From positions 1 through 64,000 of the forward strand of contig CALURL010000008.1 of NCBI GenBank assembly GCA_944323155.1: DNA of 64,000 bases. Direction: 5' to 3'. The notes under the pieces were generated by a model that worked only from the letters and a program-made list of their open reading frames with translations, was not told where the DNA came from and made no database searches. The position numbers and the translations under genes were made by a program. The number at the start of each line of letters is the position of its first letter. Positions within the stretch are counted from its first letter, which is position 1. This stretch comes from Candidatus Gastranaerophilales bacterium. GTDB lineage: Bacteria; Cyanobacteriota; Vampirovibrionia; Gastranaerophilales; Gastranaerophilaceae. This document shows, piece by piece, positions 1 through 8,837 of the stretch.

Positions 1-43
1 CCTGTACAAATTTTTCTAATGTTGGTGTTAAAGATATGTTCAT
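1..43 (-). CDS. N-terminal edge of a ParD/CopG-like antitoxin (partial)
   Basis: Only the first 14 residues are inside the window, reading MNISLTPTLEKFVQ from an ATG at 43. A GAGGT Shine-Dalgarno lies just upstream. ParD-type antitoxins typically open with a short beta strand followed by LEKFV, which begins the ribbon-helix-helix fold. If so, a ParE-type toxin should follow just outside the window. The call rests on a very short sequence. Confidence 0.55.
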   Translation of the reverse strand, partial: MNISLTPTLEKFVQ

Positions 44-240
44 AAAATACCTCATTTATAACAATATATATCTATATAATAACAAAGATTGTTACAAATT
101 TCAATTATGTAAATAAATTTCCCAACAATTATACAATTTTGTGATAAAAACTAACAGCGGGTCAAATACTGAAACAAGTTCAATAGATAATCTGTTTAAT
201 ATTAAATTTCTGGCTTTCGGTTATGCATACTCTTATCCAT

Positions 241-269
241 AAAAAAAGACTCTAAATATAGAGTCTTTT
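241..269 (-). terminator. Intrinsic terminator after tRNA-Leu
   Basis: An 11-bp perfect hairpin (AAAAGACTCTA, 4-nt loop, TAGAGTCTTTT) is followed on the minus strand by a run of seven T. It lies directly 3' of the tRNA. It could also work on the plus strand. Confidence 0.8.
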
Positions 270-272
270 AAA

Positions 273-356
273 TGGTGTCGGAGAAGGGACTCGAACCCTC
301 ACAGATTTCTCCATACGCACCTGAAACGTACGTGTCTACCATTTCACCACTCCGAC
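273..356 (-). tRNA. tRNA-Leu (CAG)
   Basis: On the minus strand the acceptor arms GTCGGAG/CTCCGAC pair, followed by discriminator A and an encoded CCA. The anticodon loop TTCAGGT sits on the stem TACGT/GCGTA and gives anticodon CAG. The T-arm GGTTCGAGTCC and a long variable arm are typical of a class II tRNA-Leu. Confidence 0.95.
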
Positions 357-376
357 ATTTAACTTATATTTAATTT

Positions 377-691
377 TTATTTCGTTTCTTCTCCAATCCA
401 GTTTAGATATTTGTCCAGACCAGAGTTAATATCAAAACTTATAACTTCTGGAACTTCATAGTCATGCAATTCTTCAATTCGTGACTTTAAACTCTCAAAC
501 AAACTCTTTTTTGTTTTTATTATCATTAAGAATTCTTTGTCTTCAACTATTTCACTGTTCCAACGGTATATTGAAGTCAGGTTTGGAATAATATTAACAC
601 AAGCTGCCAATTTTTCATCTACCAAAATTTTTGAAATTTGTTTAGATTTTTCAAAATTGTTTATTGTACATAATACTAATATGTATTCCAT
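377..691 (-). CDS. cutA: CutA1 divalent-cation tolerance protein
   Basis: At 104 residues this is the full length of the small trimeric CutA1 family. The family hallmarks are visible: a CTINNFEKSKQISKILVDE opening, the LAACVNIIP motif near residues 28-36, YRW near 42-44, and the C-terminal HDYEVPEVI segment. CutA1 is linked to copper and divalent-cation tolerance, but its molecular activity is not settled. The ATG has no Shine-Dalgarno and sits 6 nt after a TAATAT box, so the mRNA is probably leaderless. The promoter lies in the 3' end of the next gene upstream. Confidence 0.93.
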   Translation of the reverse strand: MEYILVLCTINNFEKSKQISKILVDEKLAACVNIIPNLTSIYRWNSEIVEDKEFLMIIKTKKSLFESLKSRIEELHDYEVPEVISFDINSGLDKYLNWIGEETK

Positions 692-697
692 ACATAT

Positions 698-726
698 ATA
701 TTAATTAAATCATCTTATTTTGTAAA
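698..726 (-). promoter_or_regulatory. cutA promoter with leaderless spacing
   Basis: On the minus strand TTTACA (721-726) is followed by 17 nt, then TAATAT (698-703), then 6 nt, then the cutA ATG (689-691). The expected transcription start falls on or beside the A of the ATG. Confidence 0.65.
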
Positions 727-1925
727 GCTTTTTCTTTATTATATCTATATTTTGTGAAAAGATTTGAGCTTCCGGCAATAAAAAATCCCATAACTCCAAT
801 TCCAAAAAGTATTGGAACAGATGATATAAATAGTTTCTCTTTCAAAAGTTTTTTGTATAAATTATCATAGTCACCGCCGCGTCGTTCTATGATTTTTTGA
901 GTCAGCGACTTTAATTCTTCCAGCCGGGGAACGTTTAAATCCTTTTTCACAAGCTCTTTGCATTTGCCTGTTTTATATAAAAGTTTATTAAAACCTTTTT
1001 CTAATAACTCATTACCGGTTATAATATAAAATCCGACAAGCGGGAATCTGAATAGTGTTTCAAGGAAATTCTGCCGGCCTCTATCTTTTGAGGCTCCAAA
1101 ATATCCTGCGCCGCCAACTAATACACAAGATGTCAATTGGCCTTTACTCATTGTCAACTTTCCATTATTATCAGCAAAATCTAAACTAAAATATTTATTA
1201 AAAAATCTTTCACGCTTTGGATTTTTGCTGAAAAATTTTGTACCTGGTGCAAGAATTGCCTCTGAAATATTTTGCAAAAATTTTAAATTGCGCCCTCTTG
1301 TAATTAGTAAGGAACTCATTGCAAGGCAGCCTCCGAATATAGCGGCTGCACGCTTAATATTTTTCTTTGCACTAAGCTCTACTTTTTTATTTAGAATTTC
1401 ATCCTTTTTATTCGATTTATCAAGATTAGCAATATTATCAAAGTTTCCTTGTTTAAACATTTTCAAGGTCATCAAGTTTTTAATATAATTAAGAGTAAAT
1501 TCTATTAAAGGAATTGCAAAACCACTTAAAGCTAAAGCAGCCTTAACAGGCATTAAGGTTTTATTTGCAGGTACTTTTGATTTTAATAGTTCTACCGCTG
1601 GAATAGAAAGTTTTTGTTTTAGAGAAGAATTTAATCCTTTTGAATAAACTTTTCTAAAAACATTCTCGCCTAATAAAGTCGGACAATAATAGACAAGTCC
1701 TGATTCTGCAAGTTCTAAAAAAGAATTTTCAGCCAAATCAGCTTTGCTTCTTGCAAAAACCGCCTTGGGTACAAGCCCTGTCATTGTGTCCTGAAAAAAT
1801 TTAACATGAGAAAGACCTGAACCGCCTTCTTGTATAGAAATAACTTTACTTGCAGCCTTTAATCCTAAACCAAGACTGGTATTTATTCCAAATTGTGTAT
1901 TGTTATTAATTTTATTAGTTTTCAT
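705..1925 (-). CDS. Unknown membrane-associated protein, 406 residues
   Basis: I do not recognise a family. The start NNNTQFGIN is polar, with an FG dipeptide. Hydrophobic stretches lie near residues 125-145 (ALALSGFAIPLIEF), 193-208 (AAAIFGGCLAMSSLL), 265-285 and 370-390 (ILFGIGVMGFFIAGS), separated by Lys-rich segments. This style of several short hydrophobic pairs in a basic protein recurs at 5895-7619 and 39374-40069 and looks lineage-specific. The ATG has an AAAGGA site about 10 nt upstream. No catalytic motif is visible. It may sit in or on the inner membrane. Confidence 0.7.
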   Translation of the reverse strand: MKTNKINNNTQFGINTSLGLGLKAASKVISIQEGGSGLSHVKFFQDTMTGLVPKAVFARSKADLAENSFLELAESGLVYYCPTLLGENVFRKVYSKGLNSSLKQKLSIPAVELLKSKVPANKTLMPVKAALALSGFAIPLIEFTLNYIKNLMTLKMFKQGNFDNIANLDKSNKKDEILNKKVELSAKKNIKRAAAIFGGCLAMSSLLITRGRNLKFLQNISEAILAPGTKFFSKNPKRERFFNKYFSLDFADNNGKLTMSKGQLTSCVLVGGAGYFGASKDRGRQNFLETLFRFPLVGFYIITGNELLEKGFNKLLYKTGKCKELVKKDLNVPRLEELKSLTQKIIERRGGDYDNLYKKLLKEKLFISSVPILFGIGVMGFFIAGSSNLFTKYRYNKEKALQNKMI

Positions 1926-1974
1926 CTATGTAATTTCCTTTATAATCTAAAATAATTAACGCTATAAACAGGGT

Positions 1975-2015
1975 AAAAAAAATGACCTGCAATTTTAATG
2001 AGTACAGGTCATTTT
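1975..2015 (-). terminator. Intrinsic terminator-like hairpin
   Basis: The arms AAAATGACCTG/CAGGTCATTTT enclose a 15-nt loop and are followed on the minus strand by a run of T. It is the second of two stem-loops between the GNAT operon and the unknown gene at 705-1925, so it may belong to that gene's leader rather than end a transcript. Confidence 0.55.
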
Positions 2016-2060
2016 ATAAAATCGATTAATAATTAAAATTATTTTAAATTATCGCCAACA

Positions 2061-2086
2061 AAAATTACCTGTCTCAATTAACAGGT
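2061..2086 (-). terminator. Terminator of the wecG-GNAT operon
   Basis: The hairpin ACCTGT/ACAGGT with an 8-nt loop is followed by AATTTTT on the minus strand. It lies about 100 nt past the stop of the GNAT gene. Confidence 0.6.
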
Positions 2087-2189
2087 GCCACCAAGATTGA
2101 AGGTTTGAATTTTTGTTTAACATAAAATTACATTTCCTTTTTCAGTAAAATAAAATTATCACATTGATATTAAAAAGTCAACAAAAATT

Positions 2190-2765
2190 TTATTTTATTT
2201 TTGAAAGCACCTCCTGGTAATGAATAATATTTTTATGGAGCAGCATAAAAATATTATTTATCACACTTTGAGTAAATAATTTGCCAGGAGAAAAATTATT
2301 ATATGCAATGAAATACAAATCCATAGGTAACATGCCGTCTTTATTTGGATAATAGTAATCTATATCCAATTTTACAGCTCCTAAATTTTTATAGAATTTT
2401 ATGCGGCGTAATGTGTTATTACAAGTTAAATCAGGTTTTTCAACTTCTAAATAACAACCGTTATAATCTGAATAATATTTTTTCAAATTTAACATAATCA
2501 GGCTTCCATAACCTTTACCGTGGAAATCTTCTAAAATTGCTATATAATCAAGCCAAATTACTTTATTAATATTATCTTTTGCAACAATCACATAGCCAAT
2601 AGTTATGTTATCCATTTTTGCAAGCAGCAATTCATAATTAGTTTTTTCCAGAAGATTTACAAACGCATCATAATCCTTTAATTCTGAAACTGGAAACTGT
2701 TTTTTCATATCAGAATATACAAAGTCAAAAATATTAGGATCTGCTTTTTTTAAAATCAATGCCAT
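2190..2765 (-). CDS. GNAT-family N-acetyltransferase
   Basis: The 191-residue protein has the GNAT acetyl-CoA motif A near residues 82-88 (FHGKGYGS, matching R/Q-x-x-G-x-G/A), preceded by a beta strand with WLDYIAI. A later YLEVEKPD...RRIKFYKNLGA segment matches GNAT motif B (neighbouring aromatic residues). The substrate cannot be told. It ends a compact minus-strand run behind YhcH, transketolase-N and WecG, which hints at sugar or surface-metabolite modification. There is no clear Shine-Dalgarno, and the start lies 5 nt after the yhcH stop, so it is probably coupled. Confidence 0.85.
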   Translation of the reverse strand: MALILKKADPNIFDFVYSDMKKQFPVSELKDYDAFVNLLEKTNYELLLAKMDNITIGYVIVAKDNINKVIWLDYIAILEDFHGKGYGSLIMLNLKKYYSDYNGCYLEVEKPDLTCNNTLRRIKFYKNLGAVKLDIDYYYPNKDGMLPMDLYFIAYNNFSPGKLFTQSVINNIFMLLHKNIIHYQEVLSKIK

Positions 2766-2770
2766 AAATT

Positions 2771-3214
2771 TTATTCAACACAAATTTTAACAACTACCTT
2801 TTTTACTTCAGCAGGATATTTCTCAAAATTCATCTGAGGTTTATGCGCCTCACCAGGCTCAAATACAGCGAAATATCCATTTTCTAGACAAACCGTGTTT
2901 GTTTGATATTCCGGATTTTCAAAAAATACAATGTCTCTATCAGCATTGTAATCTTCTCTTACTTGCAAATTCTTTGAAGTAAAATCAATTCTTTCATTAC
3001 CCGATAATAAAATTTGAATATCAATAAACTTCTTATGAGCTTCAAAATAACAATTTTCATGCGATTTTGTTAAATAAGTCTCAACATTTGCAAAATCTGT
3101 TTTATTAATCTGATGTCTGCCTAAAGATATATCAGAATTTATATTTTTTACAAAACAAATAATGTCTTGTGAAAAACTATATTTATCAATATTAGAAATT
3201 TTATCAAAAATCAT
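2771..3214 (-). CDS. YhcH/YjgK/YiaL family sugar-metabolism protein
   Basis: The 147-residue protein matches the DUF386 beta-barrel family: HKKFIDIQILLSGNERI near residues 61-77 and FAVFEPGEAHKPQM near 114-128. The conserved His/Glu set is expected to bind a metal. Relatives such as NanQ act as anomerases on sialic acid or related sugars. The exact sugar here is unknown. It lies between the transketolase half and GNAT, with an AGGGATTGAG-type ribosome site. Confidence 0.88.
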   Translation of the reverse strand: MIFDKISNIDKYSFSQDIICFVKNINSDISLGRHQINKTDFANVETYLTKSHENCYFEAHKKFIDIQILLSGNERIDFTSKNLQVREDYNADRDIVFFENPEYQTNTVCLENGYFAVFEPGEAHKPQMNFEKYPAEVKKVVVKICVE

Positions 3215-3227
3215 ATTAGCTCAATCC

Positions 3228-4052
3228 CTATTTTAATTCCTGCAGTGCACGCTCATAATCCTCTTTATTCGGAGCTTTTCCATGCCACCCTGCGTTATTT
3301 TCCATAAAACTTACGCCTTTTCCTTTTATGGTATTAGCAATAATTGCAGATGGTTTATTATTAACTTTAGCCCATTCTATGGCATCATAAATTTCAGACA
3401 TATTATGACCGTCTATTTTTTTTACATCCCAGTTAAATGCTTTTAATTTTTCATCAAGCGGCTCCAGTGATTTAATATTTTCAGTACAACCGTCTATTTG
3501 CAAATTATTTTTATCAATAATGGCAATTATGTTATCAAGTTTGTACTGAGCAGCATGCATAAAAGCTTCCCAGACACTGCCTTCTTGCAGTTCACCATCA
3601 CCGAGAAGAACAAAAACATGAGCAGGATTATTATCTAGCTTTAATCCTGTAGCCATTCCGCAAGCAATGGACAATCCCTGCCCTAAAGAACCGGTTGCAG
3701 CATCAACACCGGGGCAAAATGTTGCTGGATGCCCCTGCAAACGAGAACCTAAGAGTCTAAAAGTCATTAATTCATCTTTTGGGAAATATCCAAGTTGTGC
3801 TAAAACAGAATACAAAATAGCAGAAGCATGTCCTTTTGAGAGAACAAATCTATCGCGATTATTGAAATCCTTACTTTCAGCCCACTTCGGACAAAGTTTC
3901 ATGCACTTGTGGTATAAAACTGTCATAATATCTGTTGCTGACAAAGCACCGCCAATATGACCTGATTGGGCATTATAGACCATTTTTATGATATTTTGTC
4001 TGCTTTCAAGTGCTAATTTTTTTAACTTTTCAATTTCTGTATTATCTAACAT
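3228..4052 (-). CDS. Transketolase, N-terminal (thiamine-diphosphate) subunit
   Basis: The 274-residue protein covers only the ThDP/pyrophosphate-binding half of transketolase. GHIGGALSATDIM (near 31-43), SKGHASAILY (72-81), GSLGQGLSIACG and the ThDP motif GDGELQEG...NN (near 151-179) are all visible. Split transketolases encode the C-terminal half as a second gene, normally adjacent. Here the neighbours are yhcH downstream and wecG upstream, and no C-half occurs in the window. The start follows the wecG stop with no gap. The partner may be elsewhere in the genome, or the enzyme may be specialised. Confidence 0.9.
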   Translation of the reverse strand: MLDNTEIEKLKKLALESRQNIIKMVYNAQSGHIGGALSATDIMTVLYHKCMKLCPKWAESKDFNNRDRFVLSKGHASAILYSVLAQLGYFPKDELMTFRLLGSRLQGHPATFCPGVDAATGSLGQGLSIACGMATGLKLDNNPAHVFVLLGDGELQEGSVWEAFMHAAQYKLDNIIAIIDKNNLQIDGCTENIKSLEPLDEKLKAFNWDVKKIDGHNMSEIYDAIEWAKVNNKPSAIIANTIKGKGVSFMENNAGWHGKAPNKEDYERALQELK

Positions 4053-4790
4053 TTAAACTCTCCCGAATAATTTTTCTTTAAAAACTTTTAACACAAATAA
4101 CGGTAAAGTAGGGAAAATTCTTTTGAAGCGTTTTGGGTCTTTAACCGTTCTATAAAGCCATTCAATACAAAGAACCTGATAAATTTTTGGAGCTCTCTGT
4201 ACTACACCTGACCAAACATCAAAACTTCCTCCAACACCTATCATTAAAGCTGCAGGAATAATTGTCTTTGCTTTTGCGATAAATTCCTCTTGTTTTGGTG
4301 AACCTAATGCAACAAATACAAGTGCTGGATTTACATTTTTCAATTCTGATAAAATCTGTTCATCATCTTTAAAATATCCGTCATGAGCATATGCAACTTC
4401 AATTTCCGGAGTTTCAGCCTTTAAGTTTTGTATAGCTTTTTCAAGAATTTCGGGTTTAGCACCTACAAAAGCAATACTTCTTCCGGCTTTAGCATAGAGA
4501 TCTATCAGTTTTCTTGAAAACTCAATTCCCGCAATACGTTTCACATTATGTCCGAGAATCTTCAACCCTAATTCAACACCGACTCCATCAGGAATTACGA
4601 GTTCTGCCTTATTTATAATACTGGCAAAAGCAGGATTTTTACCGGCATTAATTACCATTTCCGGATTTAAAGTTACAACCTGACCGCTTATATTACACGC
4701 ATATTCAAGTGCACTGTTAATATCAAATGTGTCTATATTCAAGCCCTGCAGGCATACTGTGTTTCTATCCATAAACTTATTATAATTCAT
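4053..4790 (-). CDS. WecG/TagA/CpsF family glycosyltransferase
   Basis: The 245-residue protein has the family signatures TLNPEMVINAG (near 39-49), IPDGVGVE (66-73), the FVALGSPKQEEFI segment and GVGGSFDVWSG. The C-terminal EWLYR...KRFKRIFPT segment is also characteristic. These enzymes add an N-acetyl-mannosamine-type sugar to a lipid-linked intermediate at the inner face of the cytoplasmic membrane. A second Met at residue 7 is a possible start, and neither start has a strong Shine-Dalgarno. It heads a tight run wecG-tktN-yhcH-GNAT. Confidence 0.9.
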   Translation of the reverse strand: MNYNKFMDRNTVCLQGLNIDTFDINSALEYACNISGQVVTLNPEMVINAGKNPAFASIINKAELVIPDGVGVELGLKILGHNVKRIAGIEFSRKLIDLYAKAGRSIAFVGAKPEILEKAIQNLKAETPEIEVAYAHDGYFKDDEQILSELKNVNPALVFVALGSPKQEEFIAKAKTIIPAALMIGVGGSFDVWSGVVQRAPKIYQVLCIEWLYRTVKDPKRFKRIFPTLPLFVLKVFKEKLFGRV

Positions 4791-4811
4791 TTTTTTTCTC
4801 AGGTAAAGTAA

Positions 4812-5837
4812 TTAATCAATAACTTTTGCAAGTTTAAACAAATAATCATCTTTTGCAGTTGTCTGCAAACCTTTAGGGATAAAGTTCTCTTCAAACTTCA
4901 TAACCGCATATCTGTCAGTCATGCCAGAAATATAATCTGTTACGATTCTTTCAATTTTACTTTCTTCGCAGATTGGTTCAAGCATTTCTTTGTATAAAAA
5001 GAATAATTCTTTTACTACATTTCGAGCTTTCTTCTCTTCTAACTTAGCCGGCGAATCTATATAAACATTATCAAACATCCATTGTCTAAGTTTTGTAGTA
5101 TAATGCCAGGCTTCCTCGCTCATAGAAACAATAGGCTTATTTGTAGAATTAGAAACTATTTCATGAATCATTTTGTTTAGTCGCTTACTCTGAACAGACG
5201 AAAAATATTCTATACAGTCTTTTGGTAAGTCATTTTCTACAATAATTCCGGCTCTGATAGAGTCTTCAATATCGTGATTTATATATGCAATTTTATCAGC
5301 AAGCTGAACAACTTGAGCTTCCGGAGTTTTTGGAGTATATCCCCAGGTATGTGTTAATATGCCGTCAATAGTTTCCTGACATAAATTCAAATCCTCAAGC
5401 ACTTCTACCACACGAACACTTTGAATATTATGATGAAAACCGCCTTTTACAAGTTCATTCAAAACACCTTCACCGCAATGCCCAAAAGGAGTATGACCAA
5501 GATCATGCCCGAGAGCAATTGCTTCAACCAAATCTTCATTCAAATCAAGTGCACGCGCAATTGTACGGCCAATCTGAGAAACTTCAAGAGTATGAGTTAA
5601 ACGTGTTCTAAAATGGTCATCAAACGGAGAGAGAAACACTTGTGTCTTGTGTTTTAAGCGCCTAAATGCTTTTGAGTGAAGAATTCTATCTCTGTCTCGT
5701 TGAAAATTTGTTCGTAAATCACACTCATTTTCAGGCTTTTTTCTTCCCTTTGAAAATCTGCTTTTTGTTGCAAATTCACTTAAATTATCTATTTCTCTTT
5801 GCTCAAGTTTATATCGAATTGATTCCGTTTCAATCAT
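4812..5837 (-). CDS. dgt: dGTP triphosphohydrolase (HD domain)
   Basis: The 341-residue protein hydrolyses dGTP to deoxyguanosine and triphosphate. The opening CDLRTNFQRDRDRILHSKAF is diagnostic of the Dgt family. Metal-binding residues are visible as His82 (THTLEVSQIGR), His111-Asp112 (GHDLGHTPFG) and a later Asp in QLADKIAYINHDIED. A GAGGA ribosome site precedes the ATG. It lies 21 nt upstream of wecG and may share its transcript. Confidence 0.93.
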   Translation of the reverse strand: MIETESIRYKLEQREIDNLSEFATKSRFSKGRKKPENECDLRTNFQRDRDRILHSKAFRRLKHKTQVFLSPFDDHFRTRLTHTLEVSQIGRTIARALDLNEDLVEAIALGHDLGHTPFGHCGEGVLNELVKGGFHHNIQSVRVVEVLEDLNLCQETIDGILTHTWGYTPKTPEAQVVQLADKIAYINHDIEDSIRAGIIVENDLPKDCIEYFSSVQSKRLNKMIHEIVSNSTNKPIVSMSEEAWHYTTKLRQWMFDNVYIDSPAKLEEKKARNVVKELFFLYKEMLEPICEESKIERIVTDYISGMTDRYAVMKFEENFIPKGLQTTAKDDYLFKLAKVID

Positions 5838-5894
5838 AATAAATCCTCACTTTGTTTCTTTGCGGTTAAATTATATCAAAAACATACAGCCTAA

Positions 5895-7619
5895 CTATAC
5901 TGTTTTAGGTTGAATTTTCGCAGCTTCAATATCAATTTCATTTTGAGGTGAAATATTTTGCTGACGTTTTGCCTTCATATTCTTTCTCATATCATCAACA
6001 TATATGCCGACTCTATTCATAATTGCACCTGATAACAAGCCGATTAATATGGCCTTGCTGCCCGATACAAGTCCTGCACTGCAATACAGAGAAGTTCCCA
6101 CTGCTGCAACTACAGGAATACCGGATTTTAAGGTTACTGAAATCTTTTCATCCCTGCTATCTGCTTTGGTCAAACCATAACCGATTGCTCCTATAGAAAA
6201 TAGAATTGACAGAACATCAGTTGGAGCTGAACCCAAGACCAAATCACGTAATTTATCATAAAATTGAACAGTCTCCAAATCTATTGCCTTATCAAGAGAT
6301 TTCACTGATTTATAAGCTTCTTTTTTCAATTTCAAATATTCATTTCTAGGTAAAATTGCTTTGTATATCGTAAGCAATTCCTGAAGAGCTCCTTTATCAT
6401 TTTTGGAAATAAGTGCACGCACTTCATTAATATAACCTGAAACCTGTCTTACAGCATCTTCACTGTATTTGTATTTAGAAGATAATTCAAAATAGTTTTC
6501 TGAAAGTTTTTGTAAATCTTCCATTATAATATGATTAATTGCGACTCTTTCCTGCACTTCATTATTACCTGAGAGTTTTTTATATGAATTCAAGCTGTTT
6601 CTCAGGCGTCTGATTACTTCTCGAGAGGATTTATCTGCCGGATCCAAAAATTTATCTATATTATCAAGGGCTGTGTTTGTTGCCTTATAATTATCTAAAA
6701 TATCATGAGTTATAGTCTGGCGTAATTTTGAAACTTCATTTGCCATTTTCATTTTATCTGCTTTTATATAATCATCTGCGATAAAAGTTTGCCAAACATC
6801 TTTTGAACCCAAAGATTTTAATGTTCTAAAATTTTTACCCCAAAAATAATCAAATAATCCATTAACAGATTTTTTCATTTCATTATATCTTGAATTCCTT
6901 GCACTTTTTCCAAAGCCGTTTTCAAGATTAATATTTATTGATGTGACAAGATCAGATGCTTGCCGAAGCAGCTCTGTCAAAGAATATTCCCTGCCGTTTA
7001 CATTATAGCGTTTTGCCATTGCTCCCGGTTGATTTAATAATTCAGTGTTAATATTTCCAAGTTTAAATGCAAAATTTTCAAAACGCTTATTGGCCGTGTT
7101 ATATGAAGAAATAACCGTATTTCTGCCAATTTTTTCAAATAAACCTGTTACGGCTTCATGCATTTTTCTTGTAATTTTGCGGGTACCGTTTTTACCCCAC
7201 ATCAAACGCTGAAATCCTACATCTTTCCAGGAGGTTATATTATTTATACTTTCTGATTTTTTCAAAAAGGATTCTATTCCTCTTAGAGAAATAATATAAA
7301 ACTCTTCAAACTTACTTACGGTCTTGCCTGCCTTTATGTTGGCAACTTTCTGTTCCAAGCGTAGTTTTAATTTATTTAAAAATTTTCCTGTATTTTTTGA
7401 CGCAAAACCTCTAACAAGTGCAAGGGTGCCGAAACCAGCAATTAATGCACCTATTGCAATTGATTTTGATAATTTTCTTGTTTTACCTTCCTCTCCGCCA
7501 TCTTTGACTTTGTCTATTTCCTGTAAAGACGTTAAATAATACGCATTCTTTGCAGTTGAGAATGTGCTGAACGGGGATGTGTTTATATTATTATTTACGC
7601 CAGATACAGAATTAATCAT
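5895..7619 (-). CDS. Unknown long helical protein, 574 residues
   Basis: I do not recognise a family. The N-terminal 45 residues are Ser/Asn-rich and polar. A hydrophobic stretch follows near residues 53-72 (IAIGALIAGFGTLALVRGF). The middle 380 residues are Lys/Asn/Glu-rich and predicted by eye to be helical. The C-terminus has two or three hydrophobic stretches (VLSILFSIGAIGYGL, GIPVVAAVGTSLYCSAG, ILIGLLSGAIM) before a basic tail. No active-site motif is seen. It stands alone between dgt and lpxB and resembles the protein at 705-1925 in composition. Confidence 0.7.
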   Translation of the reverse strand: MINSVSGVNNNINTSPFSTFSTAKNAYYLTSLQEIDKVKDGGEEGKTRKLSKSIAIGALIAGFGTLALVRGFASKNTGKFLNKLKLRLEQKVANIKAGKTVSKFEEFYIISLRGIESFLKKSESINNITSWKDVGFQRLMWGKNGTRKITRKMHEAVTGLFEKIGRNTVISSYNTANKRFENFAFKLGNINTELLNQPGAMAKRYNVNGREYSLTELLRQASDLVTSININLENGFGKSARNSRYNEMKKSVNGLFDYFWGKNFRTLKSLGSKDVWQTFIADDYIKADKMKMANEVSKLRQTITHDILDNYKATNTALDNIDKFLDPADKSSREVIRRLRNSLNSYKKLSGNNEVQERVAINHIIMEDLQKLSENYFELSSKYKYSEDAVRQVSGYINEVRALISKNDKGALQELLTIYKAILPRNEYLKLKKEAYKSVKSLDKAIDLETVQFYDKLRDLVLGSAPTDVLSILFSIGAIGYGLTKADSRDEKISVTLKSGIPVVAAVGTSLYCSAGLVSGSKAILIGLLSGAIMNRVGIYVDDMRKNMKAKRQQNISPQNEIDIEAAKIQPKTV

Positions 7620-7709
7620 AAATCTACTACTTTTTGACTAACCTTATATATTCTTAAACAAAAAATTTACGTAAAATTTGCTTATTTATAAAAAATTTTT
7701 AAAGATTTA

Positions 7710-8834
7710 TTACATATTTAAAGCTTTTAAAATTTCTTCTGCAGCCTCTTTTGAAGAAACTTTGTCAGATAATAATGCCTTTACATCACCAAGCTGTTTT
7801 ATTGTATTTTCACGATATGATTCATCATAAAGCAATTTTTCAATTTCATAAGAAATATTTTCTACATTAACCCTATGTTCAATAATCTCTGGAACTATCA
7901 TCTTATCTGCAATAATATTGGGCAGAGAAACTTTATTAATACATCTTACAAGAAGGTATATTAAATAAAACAAATAAGGGCCGCGATAAGCAATAATCAT
8001 TGGAGATTGATACAAAGCAGCCTCTAAAGCAACTGTTCCTGAAGCAAGAATTAATGCATCAGAGACACTTAACAACGCTTGATTTTCACCTTTTATAACC
8101 TTGAAATCAGTATCTTTTAAATATTTATTATAAACATCATCACGTAAATTTGGGGCATGAGAAATACAAAATTGTAATTCAGGATGGCGCTTCTGCAATT
8201 CTTTTGCAGACTTTATAAACACATCCATCAAATATTTTAATTCAAATTCTCTTGAGCCCGGAAAAATTGAAACAAGTTTTTTGTTGATATCAAAACCATG
8301 TTTTTTAAAAAATTCTTCTTTATCAGCTTTAGGAGGGAGCTGCGATACAAGCGGATGCCCACAATAATGAGTCTTTATCCCGTGACTTTCATATAATTGT
8401 TTTTCAAAAGGGAAAATACAAAGAACTTCATCTATATTTTTCTTTATTGTATTTATGCGCCATTTACGACTAGCCCACACTTGAGGCGGAATATAATAAA
8501 ATACTTTTATACCAGCTTTTTTCAAAAATTTTGAAATGGATAAATTAAATGCGCCATAGTCAATCAACAAAACTAAGTCTGGTTTAAATTCCTTTGTGAG
8601 GTAGTCAACAACACGCCTGCCTAACATTAAATGGTCAACAATTATTTTAAAAGAAAGGCCAACTGCCCCCATTTTTTTTTGGTCACTGAATAACTTTACA
8701 CCTGCAGCCTTTAAGTTTTCGCCGCCTATTCCTTCCAATATAATTTCAGGATTTCTGGTTTTTAAAAACTGTGCGACACGGGAAGCATGTATGTCTCCGG
8801 AATATTCACCTGTTATAATAAAAACTTTTTTCAT
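7710..8834 (-). CDS. lpxB: Lipid-A-disaccharide synthase
   Basis: The 374-residue GT19 enzyme joins UDP-2,3-diacylglucosamine and lipid X to make the lipid A disaccharide at the inner membrane. Visible signatures are GEYSGDIHASRV (near 8-19), LEGIGGENLKAAG, IDYGAFNL (near 92-99), YYIPPQVWASRKWR (near 113-126) and PGSREFELKYL. The ATG lies three bases past the lpxI stop, so it is translationally coupled. It shows that this organism makes lipid A. Confidence 0.95.
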   Translation of the reverse strand: MKKVFIITGEYSGDIHASRVAQFLKTRNPEIILEGIGGENLKAAGVKLFSDQKKMGAVGLSFKIIVDHLMLGRRVVDYLTKEFKPDLVLLIDYGAFNLSISKFLKKAGIKVFYYIPPQVWASRKWRINTIKKNIDEVLCIFPFEKQLYESHGIKTHYCGHPLVSQLPPKADKEEFFKKHGFDINKKLVSIFPGSREFELKYLMDVFIKSAKELQKRHPELQFCISHAPNLRDDVYNKYLKDTDFKVIKGENQALLSVSDALILASGTVALEAALYQSPMIIAYRGPYLFYLIYLLVRCINKVSLPNIIADKMIVPEIIEHRVNVENISYEIEKLLYDESYRENTIKQLGDVKALLSDKVSSKEAAEEILKALNM

Positions 8835-8837
8835 AAA

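Noticed and set aside
2061-2100. T-box riboswitch-like sequence GGTGGCACC followed by a terminator hairpin on the minus strand
   Set aside because: There is no room for a stem I/specifier loop before the GNAT stop, and the downstream gene is not an amino acid or tRNA gene. It is best read as a simple terminator.
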